Counted from the first letter of the stretch, positions 8,648-15,829 are shown. The stretch is DNA of 64,000 bases from Flavobacterium sp. CG_23.5 (GCF_017875765.1 NZ_JAGGNA010000001.1:1495501-1559500), one strand, 5' to 3'. The notes: generated from the letters alone by a model not told the origin. A program made the numbers and translations.

Positions 8648-9010
8648 ATGAATTATACAATATTATGGTCTTATGTTGTTTTGATTTTAGTACAAATTTT
8701 TGCTATTACCTTTATTCCAATTAGTTTAATCGGTGTAATATTAGGAAAACTTAAAATTGGTACATCAACATCTTTATTTATTGGTGGACTTCTTGTTTGG
8801 TTTGGAATTAATCTCATTTGGTTAAATTTTACTGGTTATAATTTACCTTTATTAGCATTTTTGTTAGTTGAAGGAATAAAATTATTTAAAGGAATTGGTA
8901 AAAATAAAGTTGATGACGAAACGAATAAAATGATGCTTGGAATTGAATTAAAAGCCATAATATTAATTGCTTTATATGTTTTTATATTTAGAGAGTTTAA
9001 TTTATACTAA
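8648..9010 (+). CDS. Small integral membrane protein (120 aa), unknown
   Basis: Three to four hydrophobic helices are evident (about residues 5-30, 40-60, 65-80 and 102-116), with a charged loop GIGKNKVDDETNK before the last. No catalytic motif or known family is recognised. It follows repeat Y1 and precedes repeat X2, so it occupies the same slot as the gene at 9487 although the two are not similar. Its base composition is even more AT-rich than neighbouring core genes, as expected for an acquired gene. Confidence 0.5.
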   Translation: MNYTILWSYVVLILVQIFAITFIPISLIGVILGKLKIGTSTSLFIGGLLVWFGINLIWLNFTGYNLPLLAFLLVEGIKLFKGIGKNKVDDETNKMMLGIELKAIILIALYVFIFREFNLY

Positions 9011-9045
9011 CGCAATTTAAATAACCAAAAACAGAAAATACTATG
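9009..9045 (+). repeat. Leader repeat X2 before small gene
   Basis: This is the second copy of the leader at 8204-8230. It shares AAATAAC, AAAAA and AGAAAATACTATGA in the same order and spacing, ending in the ATG of the following unrelated gene. Confidence 0.6.
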
Positions 9046-9303
9046 AGAATATTTACTAAAGAGGAAGCCGAATCTATAACCAAATACTATTCCGAAATCC
9101 TAATAGGGAAACCCATTACTCCTCCTGGCGACTCTAATCCTTTTTCAATTACTTCTTTAGATATAAAGAAAGTTAATGATGGATATACAGTGTATTGCAT
9201 TTGTAATATAGTCGCAGGGAAAAGTGCTTACAGTAACATAGAAAAAGTTATTTCTCAATCAGATTATCTCCCTCTGGAGGAATTTCTAACAAATCAATAT
9301 TAA
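9043..9303 (+). CDS. Small hypothetical protein (86 aa)
   Basis: It starts MRIFTKEEAESITKYYSEIL and has no signal peptide or membrane segment. The middle (SLDIKKVNDGYTVYCICNIV) looks beta-stranded and carries two close cysteines (CIC). I do not recognise it. The last 56 bases overlap a minus-strand reading frame, so one of the two may not be expressed as drawn. The start is fixed by leader repeat X2. Confidence 0.5.
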   Translation: MRIFTKEEAESITKYYSEILIGKPITPPGDSNPFSITSLDIKKVNDGYTVYCICNIVAGKSAYSNIEKVISQSDYLPLEEFLTNQY

Positions 9304-9430
9304 CTTCTAATCGATAAACATATTCCTTGTCTTTAAAAATATGAATTGCGTCTGGATATTTATCCATTAAGGCTTTAATATTATCGAAATGAAAAAGCAA
9401 TTTATTTAAAATATCTTGTGGTGTTGGCAT
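9248..9430 (-). CDS. Small hypothetical protein (60 aa)
   Basis: I chose the internal start MPTPQDILNKLLFHFDNIK because the upstream codons come from a poly-T/A tract that belongs to repeat Y2. The protein is acidic and soluble, with no recognised family. Its 3' end overlaps the 86-aa gene by 56 bases, and upstream it faces the gene at 9487 across repeat Y2. Its position is equivalent to that of the unrelated 57-aa gene at 8401. Confidence 0.45.
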   Translation of the reverse strand: MPTPQDILNKLLFHFDNIKALMDKYPDAIHIFKDKEYVYRLEVNIDLLEIPPEGDNLIEK

Positions 9431-9442
9431 TTTTTTTTTTTG

Positions 9443-9477
9443 CAATTCAGAAGAATCGCTGATTAGTAATAATTTAA
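9443..9477. repeat. Divergent-spacer repeat Y2 with hairpin
   Basis: This is the second copy of Y. The hairpin is CAATTC-AGAA-GAATCG, followed by CTGATTAGTAAT and TTTAA. Compared with Y1, one stem pair changes from G-C to A-T on both sides and one pair becomes a mismatch. Confidence 0.6.
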
Positions 9478-9486
9478 TTTATAAAT

Positions 9487-9879
9487 ATGATATGTTTTTT
9501 AGTAAATAGAATCGTTGAAATTGACAACGTGACTCACGGAATAGCAATGGAAAATGAATTGGTAATTCATAATTTTGGTTTAGTTTATGGTTTAGAAAAA
9601 GCAAAAAATCTATTACTATCAATACAGCAGAAAAATGAAAATCAATATCTTATTAGTCGTTTTGGTGATTATATTGGATTTCTACAATACAAAGTAGATT
9701 TAGGTTTTTCATTAAAGTTAACTGATTTTGAAAATAATTTTGATACTGCCTTAGATGAATATCTTTCACTCCAAAAAAAGGAATGGAAACAAGAACACAT
9801 TATAAAATATTTGGAAATAGCTAAAGAAATAGAAAACAAAAGTCAACCGTCTAAAATGATTATTTCAAATCCTTTGTAA
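9487..9879 (+). CDS. Hypothetical protein (130 aa)
   Basis: The protein begins MICFLVNRIVEIDNVTHGIA and is soluble, with a mixed alpha/beta pattern and a helical C-terminal third (DEYLSLQKKEWKQEHIIKYLEIAKEIE). No family is recognised, and nothing suggests export. It occupies the slot after repeat Y2 and is the last gene before the large palindrome Z1. A minus-strand reading frame overlaps its last 20 bases. Confidence 0.5.
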   Translation: MICFLVNRIVEIDNVTHGIAMENELVIHNFGLVYGLEKAKNLLLSIQQKNENQYLISRFGDYIGFLQYKVDLGFSLKLTDFENNFDTALDEYLSLQKKEWKQEHIIKYLEIAKEIENKSQPSKMIISNPL

Positions 9880-10008
9880 TGCCATCATATGATTTTCTTA
9901 TTTCTAAAAACGTTCCATCATCTAACTTGAATCGCCAATATATTGCTCCTTTGGGTAAAAAATAATATTTAATTTTATAATATAAATTTGTACCGAAACC
10001 AAACCGAA
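9860..10008 (-). pseudogene. Possible C-terminal gene remnant
   Basis: The frame encoding YYFLPKGAIYWRFKLDD and ending ITKDLK looks protein-like, but upstream it reads into palindrome Z1, whose translation is clearly not protein. It may be the tail of a gene whose start was lost when the cassette boundary formed, or simply chance. It converges on the 130-aa gene like the other minus-strand frames of the island. Confidence 0.25.
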
Positions 10009-10033
10009 ATTGGAAAGGCGATAAAGCCGTAGC

Positions 10034-10161
10034 ACAACAGCCGTTTTGCGCTATGGCGGGTTCAGTGGAATTGTCGTTTTCGCTAGAACTTTTCTGTAAA
10101 ACAGAAAGTAATCTGCTTCTAAATCCGCCACATCGCAAAGCGACAAGACGTTAGTGGTAAT
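10034..10161. repeat. attC-like cassette palindrome Z1
   Basis: The left part (ACAGCCGTTTTGCGC, then GGCGGGTT) is imperfectly complementary to the right part (AAATCCGCC, then CGCAAAGCGAC), and the element ends ACGTTAGTGGTAAT. The inner segment AGTGGAATT and CGTTTT also occurs in Z2. The layout is that of a folded recombination site with a 3' core containing GTT. It is not a canonical integron attC because the core is GTTAGTG, not GTTRRRY. Confidence 0.65.
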
Positions 10162-10194
10162 TTTACCGCAGAATAAACATATACTTACAAAATT

Positions 10195-10932
10195 ATGAGC
10201 ATTCCAAAAGCATTTATCTCATATTCTCACGATACACAAGAGCATAAAAAATGGGCGCTTGAATTAGCGACAAGGCTCCGAAATAATGGTATTGATGCAA
10301 TATTGGATCAGTTTGAACTTCAGCCTGGCGCTGATCTTCCGCATTTTATGGAAACTCACCTATCCACCTCCGATAAAGTTATAATGGTATGCACGGAAAA
10401 ATATGTTGAAAAAGCTAACAAGGGACAAGGTGGAGTTGGTTATGAGAAAATGATTATCACTTCTAATTTAATGAAAAATATTGATGGCAATAAAATTATA
10501 CCTATCATCAGACAAAATCCTAAAAAGGAAGTGCCAACGTTTTTGAAAAGTAAATTGTATATAGATTTTTCTAAACTTGATGATTTTGAGTTTTGTTATG
10601 ACGAATTAGTAAGAACTATTCATAGTTCTCCACTATTTGAGAAACCTCCAATTGGAAATAATCCATTTAAACCCGTGGCAAAAGAAAAACTTGAAGATGA
10701 TGCAAAACTATTAAATACAGTTTTAGCCACCATTATTGAAAATCAAGGAATATCAAGTTATGCTTCTTCACAATATATAATTGTCAAATTGAGTATTTCA
10801 CCAATCTTATTTAAAATAGCGGTAACTAAATTAATTAATTCAGGCTATGCAAAATGGTTTGGAGATAACTCATTAGTTTGTGTAACAGACAAAGGTCTTC
10901 TTTATGCTTATGAAAATAAATTAGTAAGTTAA
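10195..10932 (+). CDS. TIR/SEFIR-domain protein with C-terminal helical domain
   Basis: The N-terminal 140 residues form a TIR-like (SEFIR subgroup) domain. Key pieces are AFISYSHDTQEHKKWALELA at residues 5-24, the LRNNGIDAILDQFELQPG segment, and GGVGYEKMI with a conserved glutamate. Bacterial TIR domains often cleave NAD+ or make nucleotide signals, frequently in phage defence, but this is family knowledge and not shown here. Residues about 165-245 (SSYASSQYIIVKLSIS ... CVTDKGLLYAYENK) look like a winged-helix module. The protein has no signal peptide. It stands alone between palindromes Z1 and Z2, so it is a single-gene cassette with no visible partner. Confidence 0.8.
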   Translation: MSIPKAFISYSHDTQEHKKWALELATRLRNNGIDAILDQFELQPGADLPHFMETHLSTSDKVIMVCTEKYVEKANKGQGGVGYEKMIITSNLMKNIDGNKIIPIIRQNPKKEVPTFLKSKLYIDFSKLDDFEFCYDELVRTIHSSPLFEKPPIGNNPFKPVAKEKLEDDAKLLNTVLATIIENQGISSYASSQYIIVKLSISPILFKIAVTKLINSGYAKWFGDNSLVCVTDKGLLYAYENKLVS

Positions 10933-10937
10933 AAAAC

Positions 10938-11061
10938 TACCACTAACAGCCGTTACAAACGATTTGCGGATTTAGTGGAATTAGCGTTTTTTAATCCTAT
11001 TTTCGTTTAGCCGAAAATACTCAGTTTCAAAACCCGCAAACCGCTTGTAGCGCCAGAACGT
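10938..11061. repeat. attC-like cassette palindrome Z2, left part (split by IS)
   Basis: It starts TACCACTAACAGCCGTT, shares GCGGATTTAGTGGAATT and GCGTTTT with Z1, and ends CGCCAGAACGT. It continues on the far side of the insertion sequence at 12763. Its 5' CACTAAC is the inverted complement of the GTTAGTG core in Z1. Confidence 0.65.
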
Positions 11062-12762
11062 CAAACTGTCTAATAACCTCTTTAGCTCTCGCTAACTTAT
11101 TTGTATTAAAAATCTTTCAAAATATTTTGTAATACGATTGATTTTTTGTACATTTAAGTATGAAATTCATCAACGGAACCAACAGAAACCAACTCCCGCT
11201 TTTTGCCTCGTCGATAGAAGAGGCCATTGCGCAAGACAATGAAATTAGGCTCATCGACCTTTTTGTGGATAGTTTAAAATTGAGTGATTTTGGTTTTGCT
11301 TTCGACTTTGTCGAAAACGGAAGACCTGCTTATCATCCTTCGGATTTACTCAAACTTTATATTTACGGCTATCTCAATCGCATGCGTTCGTCGCGAACTC
11401 TCGAAAAAGAATGTTCCCGCAACATTGAACTCATGTGGTTGCTAAAAGCACTTGTTCCAGATCACAACACCATCGCCAATTTCAGAAAAGACAATCCCAA
11501 AGCCATTGCGCGTGTCTTTCGAGCAACTGTGAAGATGGCTTCCCATTTTGAACTTATTGGCGGAAGCCTTGTCGCAGGTGACAGTACTAAACTTAGAGCC
11601 CAAAACTCTAAGAAAAACAATTTTAATCCCAGTAAAATAGAACGGCATATTGCTTATATCGATGCTAGATTAGAAGAATACAATCTGGCTTTAGCAAAAG
11701 CGGACGGCGATGAAACTGAAAAGAAAAAAATAGAAACTAAGGTTCGAAAACATACTATCCAAAAACAAAAATACATTCAATACAAGAATACAATTGAGAC
11801 AACCGGTATTACCCAAATCTCTACTTCAGATCCTGATAGTCGACAAATAATGACTCGAAATAATATCTCTGAAGTGGCCTATACTGTACAAACAACAGTA
11901 GATGCGTTGCACAATATCCCGATTGATTTTAAGGTCACTAATGAAAATGATTCAAAAGCTATGGGAGGCATGCTGCGCCGTAGTAAAGTCATTTTGGGAC
12001 ATAACAATTTTACCGCAATTTATGACAAAGGCTATCACACCGGAAGCGAGTTTGAGTATGCTAATAAACTTGGCGTTGCTGTCTTGGTTGCCATTCCAGG
12101 GGTTGCCGCACATGCACCCGATACTGCTTTTGATGTAGAACATTTTAAATACAATAAAGACACTGATTCTTATACGTGTCCCGCTAATGAAATCCTAACC
12201 ACTAATGGGAATTGGTATTCCAAAAAAAACGGGAAATCAATAACCCAAATGAAGCATTATAAAACTAGTGCCTGTTTGAATTGCGAACTCTTTAAGAAAT
12301 GCACTAAAAATGTTAAAGGAAGACTCATAGAACGCTCCCAATATGCCGACTTAATTTACGAAAACAAAGTTCGAATCGAGAATAACTATGAAATCTATCG
12401 CAGGCGACAAGCCATTGTGAAGCATCCCTACGGAGTTATTAAACGGCAATGGGATTTTTATTATATCATGACCAAGAAAACCATAAAACACGCCTCTGCC
12501 GATGTGGGATTGATTTTTACAGCCTATAATCTCAGGAGAATTTTCAACTTGATTGATCCAAATGAGTTAAAGCAGTATCTAAAAGTATTGACCGTGTTTT
12601 TCAACTCTATTAAAGCCTATTTAAAGGCCTTTTGCCACTTGAAATTATTGACGAATCATTGTCAGCCTCTTTTTAAAGAGACTTTCTTTTGTACGACAAA
12701 TCAACTATATTTACAAACTCACAACGCAGTTTGAGAAACTTTGAAGGTTTTTAGACGAACTG
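11062..12762 (+). mobile_element. IS1182-family insertion sequence, about 1.7 kb
   Basis: The ends read CAAACTGTCTAATAACCT (left) and, complemented, CAGTTCGTCTAAAAACCT (right). These are imperfect terminal repeats with 13 of 18 matches. The element is flanked by ACGT on both sides, a 4-bp target duplication. One transposase gene fills it. Removing the element and one ACGT restores a complete palindrome Z2, so insertion came after the cassette site existed. Confidence 0.8.
11160..12734 (+). CDS. IS1182-family transposase, probably catalytically impaired
   Basis: This 524-residue DDE transposase starts MKFINGTNRNQLPLFASSIE. The N-terminal domain (HPSDLLKLYIYGYLNRMRSSR) is typical of IS1182. 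Likely catalytic aspartates lie in GDSTKLRAQ and YDKGYHTG, and a Cys-rich insert (CLNCELFKKC) precedes the last motif. At that motif this copy reads RRQAIVKHPYGVIKRQW, with lysine at about residue 421 where, from memory, family members have glutamate (IVEHP). A nearby aspartate (QWDF) replaces the usual glycine. Both changes fit G-to-A transitions, so the enzyme may be dead although the frame is intact. Confidence 0.88.
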   Translation: MKFINGTNRNQLPLFASSIEEAIAQDNEIRLIDLFVDSLKLSDFGFAFDFVENGRPAYHPSDLLKLYIYGYLNRMRSSRTLEKECSRNIELMWLLKALVPDHNTIANFRKDNPKAIARVFRATVKMASHFELIGGSLVAGDSTKLRAQNSKKNNFNPSKIERHIAYIDARLEEYNLALAKADGDETEKKKIETKVRKHTIQKQKYIQYKNTIETTGITQISTSDPDSRQIMTRNNISEVAYTVQTTVDALHNIPIDFKVTNENDSKAMGGMLRRSKVILGHNNFTAIYDKGYHTGSEFEYANKLGVAVLVAIPGVAAHAPDTAFDVEHFKYNKDTDSYTCPANEILTTNGNWYSKKNGKSITQMKHYKTSACLNCELFKKCTKNVKGRLIERSQYADLIYENKVRIENNYEIYRRRQAIVKHPYGVIKRQWDFYYIMTKKTIKHASADVGLIFTAYNLRRIFNLIDPNELKQYLKVLTVFFNSIKAYLKAFCHLKLLTNHCQPLFKETFFCTTNQLYLQTHNAV

Positions 12763-12776
12763 ACGTTGGCGGTAAT
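12763..12776. repeat. Palindrome Z2, right part (3' core)
   Basis: ACGTTGGCGGTAAT follows the insertion sequence and matches the 3' core ACGTTAGTGGTAAT of Z1. The first four bases are the target duplication. Confidence 0.65.
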
Positions 12777-12804
12777 AGTCGGAAACCTATATAAAATCAC
12801 ATTT

Positions 12805-13314
12805 ATGACTGAAAGGACGAATAGAAATTTAATTGTATTTTTAATGTTAGTATTTACTAACTTAATCTTTGCACAAAAATATCTTTTGCCGAATGAGAAA
12901 TTAATCTACGGTTTTGAAACTCAAAATGGAAAAAAACTCGTTTTAGCAAAAGACAAAAACGATAAATACATCATTTACAGATTTGGGACGAAAAACAAAA
13001 TTGAATTTGAGTTTCCTGAAAAAACTAAAGCTAGCTGGGATAAATTCAAATATGCATTTTATTTACGTGGTGGTGGAATTCAAAATGAAGGAATGGATTT
13101 GAATTACATAAAGTTTATAAATGGAAATTATAAATATGTTATATATGACACTTATTATGCGGTTGAAAATGAAATGTCAATTGGAATAAAAATTACTAAC
13201 TTAAAAAATAATAAAACAACCGACATTAAAGGTAAAAAAAGTACTCAAAAAGGGAATTTAGTTGATTTTAGATTTAATAAGTTATTAAAAATTGAAGATG
13301 AACTCGAAGAGTAA
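12805..13314 (+). CDS. Secreted hypothetical protein (169 aa)
   Basis: A signal peptide (NLIVFLMLVFTNLIFAQ) spans about residues 8-24, so export to the periplasm or beyond is likely. The mature part is lysine- and aromatic-rich (YAFYLRGGGIQNEGMDLNYI) with an all-beta look. I do not recognise a family. I chose the ATG directly before TERTNRN rather than an earlier in-frame codon, because the upstream codons lie in the Z2-derived sequence. It is the first gene after the interrupted palindrome, so it is probably another cassette cargo gene. Confidence 0.55.
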   Translation: MTERTNRNLIVFLMLVFTNLIFAQKYLLPNEKLIYGFETQNGKKLVLAKDKNDKYIIYRFGTKNKIEFEFPEKTKASWDKFKYAFYLRGGGIQNEGMDLNYIKFINGNYKYVIYDTYYAVENEMSIGIKITNLKNNKTTDIKGKKSTQKGNLVDFRFNKLLKIEDELEE

Positions 13315-13325
13315 CTACTACCCCC

Positions 13326-13591
13326 CCGATCGCGCCGATATACCACATTCGTTAGCGCGGTTTTGCAAACAGTGCCTACAAAGTTGAGCAAACAATACAA
13401 ATAACACAAAAAATGTCTACAAAGTACAAAGCCACAACAACCGAAGATGCTTATTTTAGTTCTTTAAGAAATTATGCTGCATTAGAAAATGAATTAGAGG
13501 TGGTTTTTTTAGATTTATTTTAGTCGCCAATTGAAATGGGCACAGTTTGCAAAACTGCGCTAGCGATTGTCTGTAAAATAAGAGCGATCGG
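13326..13591. mobile_element. Internally deleted Y1 (RAYT-like) element with inverted ends
   Basis: Imperfect inverted repeats of about 52 bases lie at 13326-13376 and 13539-13591. Both contain CCGATCGC at the outer end and a TAGCGC-GTTTTGCAAAC-GTGCC block at the inner end. Between them is a 36-codon transposase relic. REP-associated tyrosine transposases are flanked by such palindromes, so this resembles a non-autonomous derivative. Confidence 0.65.
13413..13523 (+). pseudogene. Y1/RAYT transposase relic (both ends kept, middle lost)
   Basis: The 36-residue frame begins MSTKYKATTTEDAYF, which I recognise as the usual N-terminus of flavobacterial IS200-like/RAYT transposases. It continues directly into SSLRNYAALENELEVVFLD, which resembles their C-terminus. 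The central domain, with the HUH motif and catalytic tyrosine, is missing. The join is in frame and no stop codon intervenes, consistent with a clean internal deletion. The assignment rests on memory of the family and needs an alignment. Confidence 0.6.
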
Positions 13592-13611
13592 ATTAATCAA
13601 CACAATCCACA

Positions 13612-13641
13612 GCCTGCTAGTGAAAACTGGCGGGCTTTTTT
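13612..13641 (+). terminator. Hairpin terminator at the right edge of the island
   Basis: Stem GCCTGCTAGT / ACTGGCGGGC with a GAAA-type loop, followed by seven T. Confidence 0.7.
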
Positions 13642-15194
13642 TATGTTATTTCATTTCCATTTTCATAAATAGATTCATCTAAAATTTTGTAGGTTTTAAG
13701 ATATTTAATCGCCTCAATTTCAGCATTTATAATTTCTAAATTATCAGAATAGCGATTCATCTCATAATGATCGAGTACTCCTTTTTGCTCTAGCCTTTTG
13801 ATATGAAATTTTGCTTTTTGTCTAAACTTCGACAATTCCATCTCTACAGTAACTAATTTTTCCTTGGAAATTTTCAACCTTCCATTTTTGTAATGCGACA
13901 AGTTATAAATTTCAAGCAATTCCATTTCTTCGACTTGTTGTATTAAGATTTTCAAATTGAAAGGGTTTTCAACTAATGGCAAAATAACCCTGATCGATCT
14001 AACAATTCTTTTAACCACTGTTGGATCTTCTTTTCCCCATTGAAAAATCTGATCATAGCAAAAGTCAATAAATTCTTCAAAATTAAATTCATTTACTTGC
14101 ATTTTTTTTAATCCCAAAGTCCTTGAATCCGTAGAAGGAAATTCTCTTACTGCTAATTCTTTTGCTATTTCCCCTATGTGGTCTATACAATTCAAACAGG
14201 TAGTGGGATCATTGACCGCAGGAGAAATGGCTTTTATGGCAATGTCTACCAATTTTCTGACACCAAAATTCACATCTTGTGTATGGCTCCTAAAAAGCTC
14301 AACTTTAAAAGTATTTCTGACAATCGCTCCAACTTCCTTCTTCAAACTAATAATCTGATTCTGTTTGAGTTCCTCATTAAAAACTAATACCATAAGCGCA
14401 GTGGTATCTTTCATAATGAATTCTCCTATTATCGGTTTTTGATAAGCATTTTCAAAAAATAATCCCACATCAGAATTAATGATATATTCCGTTACTTTTT
14501 CCAGTTTTTTGTAATTCACACTATCCAGATAACCCGTTTCAAATGGACTTACAATTTGTATTTTGAATTTATCAGGGTTTATTTTCGAACGTTTGTAAAG
14601 CAAATTTTTTCCGAAAATCCAATTTTCCTGATACAACACATTGATTTCCTGAATCATTTCACATTTTATTCGATTCGTTATACTGGAAACATTCATGTTT
14701 ATACTTAAATAGGTAATCATATTTGGATAAGACCATGTCAAACAATAAAAAGCGAGAAGAGAGCCCACAGAAAGTGTTAAAAGAAAAGGTGTTTGGTGAA
14801 AGATTACAGACGCTAATTGCGGTAGAACACACAAGGAAATCGTACCAATAAACAATCCGATAAATTTTTGCATCTTAATATCATTTGACAAAAAATGTCT
14901 TAAAATTCTAGGTGAGAATTGAGAAGATGCCAATTGCATAACCACAAAAATTACGGAAAAAGTTGTTAATGAAATCCCAATAAGAATAGAAATTAAAACA
15001 TTGGAAACAGAGATTAGCCGACTGTAAATTTGAACTTCGTTCATTCTAAAATTCAATCCAAAATTAATAGTATAATCAACTGTCAAGAGAATAGTACCAA
15101 TCATAAGGGCGTAAATTCCACTCATAAACGTTCCTAAATCTTTTACTTGATAATTAAATATATTCTTAATTTGTTGTGTACGTTTTTGTGTCAT
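13641..15194 (-). CDS. DUF2254-family inner-membrane protein
   Basis: This 517-residue protein has four hydrophobic segments in the first 170 residues (for example YALMIGTILLTVDY and VLISILIGISLTTFSVIFVV) and a large cytoplasmic C-terminal region. The segments MQLASSQFSPRILRHFL and DIAIKAISPAVNDPTTC are characteristic of DUF2254. The function of this family is not established. The gene stands alone, convergent with the accessory island across a terminator. Confidence 0.85.
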   Translation of the reverse strand: MTQKRTQQIKNIFNYQVKDLGTFMSGIYALMIGTILLTVDYTINFGLNFRMNEVQIYSRLISVSNVLISILIGISLTTFSVIFVVMQLASSQFSPRILRHFLSNDIKMQKFIGLFIGTISLCVLPQLASVIFHQTPFLLTLSVGSLLAFYCLTWSYPNMITYLSINMNVSSITNRIKCEMIQEINVLYQENWIFGKNLLYKRSKINPDKFKIQIVSPFETGYLDSVNYKKLEKVTEYIINSDVGLFFENAYQKPIIGEFIMKDTTALMVLVFNEELKQNQIISLKKEVGAIVRNTFKVELFRSHTQDVNFGVRKLVDIAIKAISPAVNDPTTCLNCIDHIGEIAKELAVREFPSTDSRTLGLKKMQVNEFNFEEFIDFCYDQIFQWGKEDPTVVKRIVRSIRVILPLVENPFNLKILIQQVEEMELLEIYNLSHYKNGRLKISKEKLVTVEMELSKFRQKAKFHIKRLEQKGVLDHYEMNRYSDNLEIINAEIEAIKYLKTYKILDESIYENGNEIT

Positions 15195-15829
15195 GGTCTA
15201 ATTTTCAAATAGTAAATTTACCACAAATCTGTCTATAATTTAAATATTGATTACTAATGAATGTTTTCGTTTGCACTAGCAGCGCTAATTTTGATAAAAA
15301 CGACTACAAATTCTATTGATTTCATCCTTTAATAAAAGTTTTCGGATTAGGATTCTCCTATTCACAAGATGCTATTTACGCTCTAGCGCTGGTTTGCAAC
15401 GCGGGTAATTAAAACAAAGCAACGTATAAAAAGGGTTATATTTTTTTCTAGAATATTTTACTAAAGAATATCTTAACGCTACAAAAACAACAAAATAAAT
15501 GATTCACGTTGCAAACGTTTTGTTTACTACTTCAAAATAAGTAGGTACTCGCTGAAAACGAGCACCAGAGAAAAGAGAAATAAACTGCTCGTGTAAATTC
15601 TGTTATATTATTTTATTCAACAAAAAACCTGCAAGTGATTCCGAAGTATCGGGACTTGCAGGTTTTTTTTGCTTTAGACAATAATCAAAATTCAGCCTAA
15701 TAAATAATACCAATTTGAAATGTGAAATAGTCCAAAAAAGTGTGGCATAATGCCGTTGCTATATGAAAATAGTACATTGAAATTGGACTATATTGAATAT
15801 GCAAACGGTATAAAACTGTTACTCCAATA
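15195..15829. other. 635-base gap: degraded palindromic relic and terminator
   Basis: No gene is visible. At 15383-15401 CTAGCGCTGGTTTGCAACG resembles the TAGCGC-GTTTTGCAA block of the Y1 element ends. A matching inverted CGTTGCAAAC lies at 15507-15516, so this may be an older, decayed copy of such an element. A pair ATAGTCCAA / TTGGACTAT lies at about 15727-15790. The terminator at 15625-15670 is listed separately. Confidence 0.4.
15625..15670. terminator. Strong bidirectional hairpin
   Basis: Arms AACCTGCAAGT and ACTTGCAGGTT are flanked by A and T runs on either side. No gene ends immediately next to it. Confidence 0.7.

Noticed and set aside
9860-10138. 92-codon minus-strand frame as a complete gene
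   Set aside because: Its first half is the translation of palindrome Z1. At most the C-terminal part could be a remnant, listed with low confidence.
10034-10161. Canonical integron attC site
   Set aside because: The fold is similar, but the core reads GTTAGTG and GTTGGCG, not GTTRRRY, and no integron integrase gene is in the window.
8104-13591. Prophage or conjugative element
   Set aside because: No integrase, capsid, tail, relaxase or type IV secretion genes are visible, and the island is short with small unrelated genes.
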